Shown here: positions 60,815 through 64,000 of the stretch, in pieces
Position numbering within the stretch: the first letter of the stretch is position 1
Layout: each line of letters opens with the position of its first letter
From: Curtobacterium sp. S6
GTDB lineage: Bacteria > Actinomycetota > Actinomycetes > Actinomycetales > Micrococcaceae
Assembly (NCBI RefSeq): GCF_000710345.2
Contig: NZ_JHEL01000015.1
Location: 1,054,001-1,118,000, forward strand
Direction: 5' to 3'
DNA length: 64,000 bases
Made by a program: the position numbers and the translations under genes
Notes under the pieces: model-generated
The model's input: only the letters and a program-made list of their open reading frames with translations
Database searches by the model: none
Told to the model about the DNA's origin: nothing

Positions 60815-62461
60815 TTAGCCCTCCCCCGCGCCCACCAGGAATCCGCCGTCCACGAGCGAACGCACGTGGCCCAGGAGCTCGGCGGCCGGGGCGTCGTCCT
60901 CCCACCCCAAGAGGGCTCCCAGGGCATCGATGATTTGCCCCACCGCGAGGTCGCCGTCGCAGGCCGACACGAAGCCCGCCGCTGGGGTGGACAGCAACTC
61001 GGTGCGCCGCAGGCCGGCGCCCTCCCGGAGCAGGATCACTCCCGGGTGTTCGGCCCCCGGACGCTGGTGCCGTTCCTCCGTCACGTCGTCGGCGACGACC
61101 AGGTGTCTCGCCCGCAGGTCCTCGTCGCTGAGGCCCGCCACGAGGTCGTGGGCCGCGACCGCCGCCGCGAAGAACGGTGCGATCGGCTGTTGAATGGGGT
61201 GCTCGATCGATTCGAAGCGCAGGAAGGGCTCGCGGTTCTCGCGCCGTCTCAGCCAGATCATGCCGAACCCCACGGCCGCGACGTCACGGTCGTGGAAGTC
61301 CCGGATGTAGTCCAGATACGCCGATTCGAACGAGCCCGCGTCGCGATTCTGGCTGGCGTCCCGGAGCCACGTTTCGGCGTAGGCCTCGGGGGAGGTCTCC
61401 TCCCGCTGGATAAACCAGGCATCGCAACCGTCGGCGAGCCAGGTGCGGGGCCGGCGATCCCACGGCGCCTGCCCGTCCTCGGCGTCCGCGTCGGCGTGGA
61501 TTTCCCAGTTGCCCAGCAGGTGCGCCCGCCCGCCGGGCCGCAGCACCGAGGGGATATCGCGCACCAGTTGCGCGACCAGCTCGTCTCCGGGGAGTCCGCC
61601 GTCTCGGTAGGTGTAGCGTTCGGCCTCGGTCTCGCCGGCCCGACGCGGAGTGATCACAAAAGGAGGGTTCGTCACGACCAGGTCGAAGCCCTCGCCGGCG
61701 ACCGGATCGAGCAAGCTACCGTGCCGCAGGACGACTCGGTCGTCGAGGTGCTCCGGGTCCAGTCCCCAGGCCGAGGCGTTCAGGACGAGGTTGAACCGGG
61801 TCATCGCGAGGGCCCGGGCCGAGATGTCGGTCGCGGTCACGTGCTCCGCGTGCGAGAGCAAGTGGAAGACCTGGATCCCGCAACCGGTCCCGAGGTCCAG
61901 CGCTCTCCGCACCGGGGACCGCTCGGTGAATTGCGCGAGGGTCAGGGAGGCCTGGCCGACACCGAGGACGTAATCGGTCGGCAGGGCTCCGTCGGTCTGG
62001 TGGGCGCCGAGGTCGGAGACCACCCACAGGTCGGTTCCGTCGTCGGCCGAATGCGGCCGGAGATCGTAGGCGGCCCGCACCCGCGCGTGCTCGAGGCCCG
62101 TGCGCCCCGGGGCAAGGAATCGGAGCGATTCGAGCACCGAGTAGGCGCCTTCCCCAAGAGTCGCGTCGAGGGACTCGGGGCTGGCCTCGCCGCCGAGCAT
62201 CAGGAAGTCGACGACCCCGGCCAGGCGGCGCTGCCCGGCCTTGACCGCAACCTTCCCGCTCAGGATCTCGTGGATGCGATGGCGCGCGGGGACGACCTGT
62301 TCGCGGACCATGGCCTCGAAGGGGCCGCGGCCCAACAGGTCCAGAATCGCGTCGTAGGAATAGTCGGCCGCGGCGAGCGCTTCCGAGAGGCTTCGAAGGG
62401 CCTCAAGGTCGTCGCTGCGAGGAGCGTCGGGGACGCGGGAGAATTCGGGTGCGGAAGTCAC
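60815..62461 (-). CDS. SAM-dependent methyltransferase (HemK/RsmC-like core, DUF7059/DUF7782-type)
   Basis: A 548-residue protein. A helical N-terminal domain (about 1-150) precedes a class I methyltransferase core with the SAM motif ALDLGTGCGIQ near residue 188 and the catalytic NPPF at about 265, typical of amino-group N-methylation of bases or glutamine. The C-terminal 200 residues have no clear assignment. Target unknown. The gene is 39 bases downstream of trhO on the same strand. Confidence 0.83.
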   Translation of the reverse strand: MTSAPEFSRVPDAPRSDDLEALRSLSEALAAADYSYDAILDLLGRGPFEAMVREQVVPARHRIHEILSGKVAVKAGQRRLAGVVDFLMLGGEASPESLDATLGEGAYSVLESLRFLAPGRTGLEHARVRAAYDLRPHSADDGTDLWVVSDLGAHQTDGALPTDYVLGVGQASLTLAQFTERSPVRRALDLGTGCGIQVFHLLSHAEHVTATDISARALAMTRFNLVLNASAWGLDPEHLDDRVVLRHGSLLDPVAGEGFDLVVTNPPFVITPRRAGETEAERYTYRDGGLPGDELVAQLVRDIPSVLRPGGRAHLLGNWEIHADADAEDGQAPWDRRPRTWLADGCDAWFIQREETSPEAYAETWLRDASQNRDAGSFESAYLDYIRDFHDRDVAAVGFGMIWLRRRENREPFLRFESIEHPIQQPIAPFFAAAVAAHDLVAGLSDEDLRARHLVVADDVTEERHQRPGAEHPGVILLREGAGLRRTELLSTPAAGFVSACDGDLAVGQIIDALGALLGWEDDAPAAELLGHVRSLVDGGFLVGAGEG

Positions 62462-62500
62462 TCGGACATTCTATCGATGCCGGTCAGCCGCGCGAGGCGC

Positions 62501-63403
62501 CTAGGCGGCGCGCTGGCCTTGGGCGGAGGTTTGACATCCATTGGGGCAGGTCGCCTCCGCCGCGGAGCAGTCGGGGCACAGCAGGATGAGCTCTCGGCAC
62601 CGCGAATTCGCGCAGTTGACGAACTTGTTCGACGGCGCCTGGCACCGTTCGCACCGCCCGATCGTGACCGCGTCGGGGGTGAACTCCATGTGCATGCGCT
62701 GATCGAAGACGTACAGCGAACCTTCCCAGAGGCCCGAGTCGCCAAAGGCTTCGCCGTAGCGGACGATGCCGCCGTCGATCTGGTAGACGTCCTCGAATCC
62801 CCGGTTCTTCATCAGCACGGAGAGGATCTCGCAACGGATCCCACCGGTGCAGTACGTGATGACCTTTTTGCCCTTGAGGTCGTCGTATTTTCCGGACTCG
62901 AGCTCCTTGAGGAAATCGTGCGTGGTCCTGGTGTCCGGCACCACGGCCCCCTTGAACCGGCCGATGCGGGACTCGAAGGCATTGCGGCCGTCGAAGAAGA
63001 CGACGTCGTCTCCCTCCTTCTCGACGAGCTCGTTGACCTGCTGGGGGCTCAGATGCGTGCCCCCGCCGACGACGCCACCCTCGTCGACCACGAGTTCATC
63101 GGCCGCGCCGAAGGCCACGATTTCCTCCCGGGCCTTGACGGACAGGCGCGGAAAGTCCTCGGCCCCGCCGTCGGACCACTTGAATTCCATCCCGCGGAAC
63201 GCGGAGAACTGCCGCGTGGTCCGGGCGTATTGCTTGACAGCGGCGATTTCCCCGCCGACGGTTCCGTTGATGCCGTGTGGGGACACGAGAATGCGTCCGC
63301 GCAGGCCGAGTTTTTCGCAGAGGGCGCGCTGCCAGAGCACCACGGCCTCGGGATCGGCGATGGGCGCGAAATGGTAATACAGGACGATTCGGGAAAGTGC
63401 CAC
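62501..63403 (-). CDS. trhO: tRNA uridine(34) hydroxylase TrhO (rhodanese-domain)
   Basis: A 300-residue enzyme of the YceA/TrhO family that forms 5-hydroxyuridine at tRNA position 34. An N-terminal acylphosphatase-like domain (about 1-95) with [12 protein letters not shown] is followed by a rhodanese domain with active Cys185 in [12 protein letters not shown]. The C-terminal Cys-rich part (CERC, CANSRC, CPDC) probably binds zinc. Family length and motifs complete. Confidence 0.92.
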   Translation of the reverse strand: MALSRIVLYYHFAPIADPEAVVLWQRALCEKLGLRGRILVSPHGINGTVGGEIAAVKQYARTTRQFSAFRGMEFKWSDGGAEDFPRLSVKAREEIVAFGAADELVVDEGGVVGGGTHLSPQQVNELVEKEGDDVVFFDGRNAFESRIGRFKGAVVPDTRTTHDFLKELESGKYDDLKGKKVITYCTGGIRCEILSVLMKNRGFEDVYQIDGGIVRYGEAFGDSGLWEGSLYVFDQRMHMEFTPDAVTIGRCERCQAPSNKFVNCANSRCRELILLCPDCSAAEATCPNGCQTSAQGQRAA

Positions 63404-63461
63404 GGGGTCATTTTAGGCGACCCCCGCGCGGATCCGCATGATCCGTTCCTCACGCCGCCGG

Positions 63462-63905
63462 CTACTCGCCCAAGCGAAATTTCCGCCCGCTGACCTGGGC
63501 CGGGGTGATCTCCACGTACTCGATTTTTTCGGTGTGAAGCCACGGGGAGATGTCTAGCGACTCCGCCGCCGCGATCTCATCCGAATCCGCCAGGAGCTTG
63601 GCCGAGCCGCGCACGACCACGCTGACGGCGGTACCGCCCTCGACCCGGTCGGATTCCACCGCCACGGCAGGGTTCAGCAACAGCCTGGTCAGCTTATTTC
63701 CGGCGGCCGTCCTGAAATAGATGCGCCGGCCAGAGACCGCGATGTTCAGCGGGGTGATGTCCGCCTCGCCGTGGTCCACGGTCGCGAGCCGCGCGAAACG
63801 GGTCGTCGCGAGGAAATCCCAGCATTCATCGTCGCTCAAAACTCGGACCCGAGGCTCCGGGTCCCGGGACGCGTCGGATCCGGCGATATTCATGGGCAAA
63901 TTCAT
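63462..63905 (-). CDS. Pyridoxamine 5'-phosphate oxidase family flavin-binding protein
   Basis: A 147-residue split-barrel protein. DECWDFLATTRFARLATVDHGEADITPLN opens the fold, followed by IYFRTAAGNKLTRLLLNPAVAVESD, the FMN- or F420-binding strand pair. It is the small uncharacterised type rather than true PdxH. Start at ATG 63,905; a Met four codons later is also possible. Substrate unknown. Confidence 0.83.
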   Translation of the reverse strand: MNLPMNIAGSDASRDPEPRVRVLSDDECWDFLATTRFARLATVDHGEADITPLNIAVSGRRIYFRTAAGNKLTRLLLNPAVAVESDRVEGGTAVSVVVRGSAKLLADSDEIAAAESLDISPWLHTEKIEYVEITPAQVSGRKFRLGE

Positions 63906-63980
63906 GGTGTTATTGTGTCACGATTCACCCCGGCGACGGGGCTCGTCCGTCGGGCGGGCGGGGGGTGTCACAATGGTTTC

Positions 63981-64000
63981 GTGCCGCAAACTGACCTTCT
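63981..64000 (+). CDS. Possible first codons of a gene cut by the right edge
   Basis: GTG at 63,981 begins V/M-P-Q-T-D-L and stays open to the window end. It follows a 75-base gap after the divergent flavin-binding gene. Only six codons are visible, so it cannot be assigned. Confidence 0.25.

Noticed and set aside
1-64000. CRISPR arrays, rRNA genes, integrases or prophage modules
   Set aside because: None found: no regularly spaced repeats, no transposase or integrase signatures, and only one tRNA gene was recognised.

Overview
The window is a continuous stretch of high-GC actinobacterial chromosome. Strong third-position GC bias, frequent GTG and TTG starts, the 32-residue ribosomal protein bS22, a DUF4229 protein, a complete menaquinone gene set, a system II cytochrome c maturation operon and a Lys/Ala-rich tail on topoisomerase I all point to Micrococcales, probably the Micrococcaceae (Kocuria/Arthrobacter/Micrococcus-like). 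I cannot name the genus. Coding density is high. No intergenic gap exceeds about 300 bases, and there is no rRNA, CRISPR array, insertion sequence or phage gene.

Layout. 1-9.6 kb: housekeeping and stress genes (AlkA-type glycosylase, thioredoxin, tRNA-Tyr, YajQ, HtpX), a FurA-type regulator next to catalase katA, an SseB-domain protein and a DUF6882-like protein. 9.6-12.8 kb: a minus-strand operon for menaquinone tail and ring finishing (menG, geranylgeranyl-reductase-type flavoprotein, polyprenyl diphosphate synthase). 13-16.2 kb: TetR regulator plus MMPL transporter, with a perfect palindromic operator touching the regulator's start codon. 16.4-21 kb: efeO-efeB (no efeU in the window) followed by a sortase-type (LAxTG) surface phosphoesterase. 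21.1-31.2 kb: menD and menC, separated by a seven-gene plus-strand cluster. 31.3-41.4 kb: PAP2 phosphatase, MBL hydrolase, gluQ, EamA exporter, putP, then menB, menE, menA and a CynX-type MFS transporter. 41.4-43.6 kb: small membrane proteins and a LysR regulator. 43.6-49.2 kb: ccsB, resB, ccdA, tlpA, phosphoglycerate-mutase-like and glutaredoxin-like genes and bS22. 49.4-52.7 kb: GntR and ArsR regulators and acuC. 52.8-54.9 kb: ktrB-ktrA potassium uptake. 54.9-64 kb: proC, a TIM-barrel protein, ppx, topA, a methyltransferase, trhO, a flavin-binding protein, and the first codons of a possible further gene.

The most interesting region is 22,979-30,117. A near-perfect Fur/Zur-type box (7-1-7) lies directly in front of seven genes that overlap or nearly touch: a FecBCD-type ABC importer, a DUF4213/DUF364 protein (the family is annotated as putative heavy-metal chelation), an MFS exporter, a PduX-like GHMP kinase and a diverged cysteine-synthase-fold PLP enzyme. 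Together they look like a make-export-reimport system for a small amino-acid-derived metal chelator. It has no NRPS, NIS synthetase or nicotianamine/opine synthase. The logic resembles SbnA-type and EDDS-type aminocarboxylate metallophores, but the enzyme set does not match any such pathway I know. It sits between menC and menD, which suggests insertion into an ancestral men pair.

Functional links: the men genes supply menaquinone to a respiratory chain whose cytochromes c are matured by the ccsB-resB-ccdA-tlpA operon. FurA/KatA, EfeO/EfeB and the metal cluster together handle iron, other metals and peroxide.
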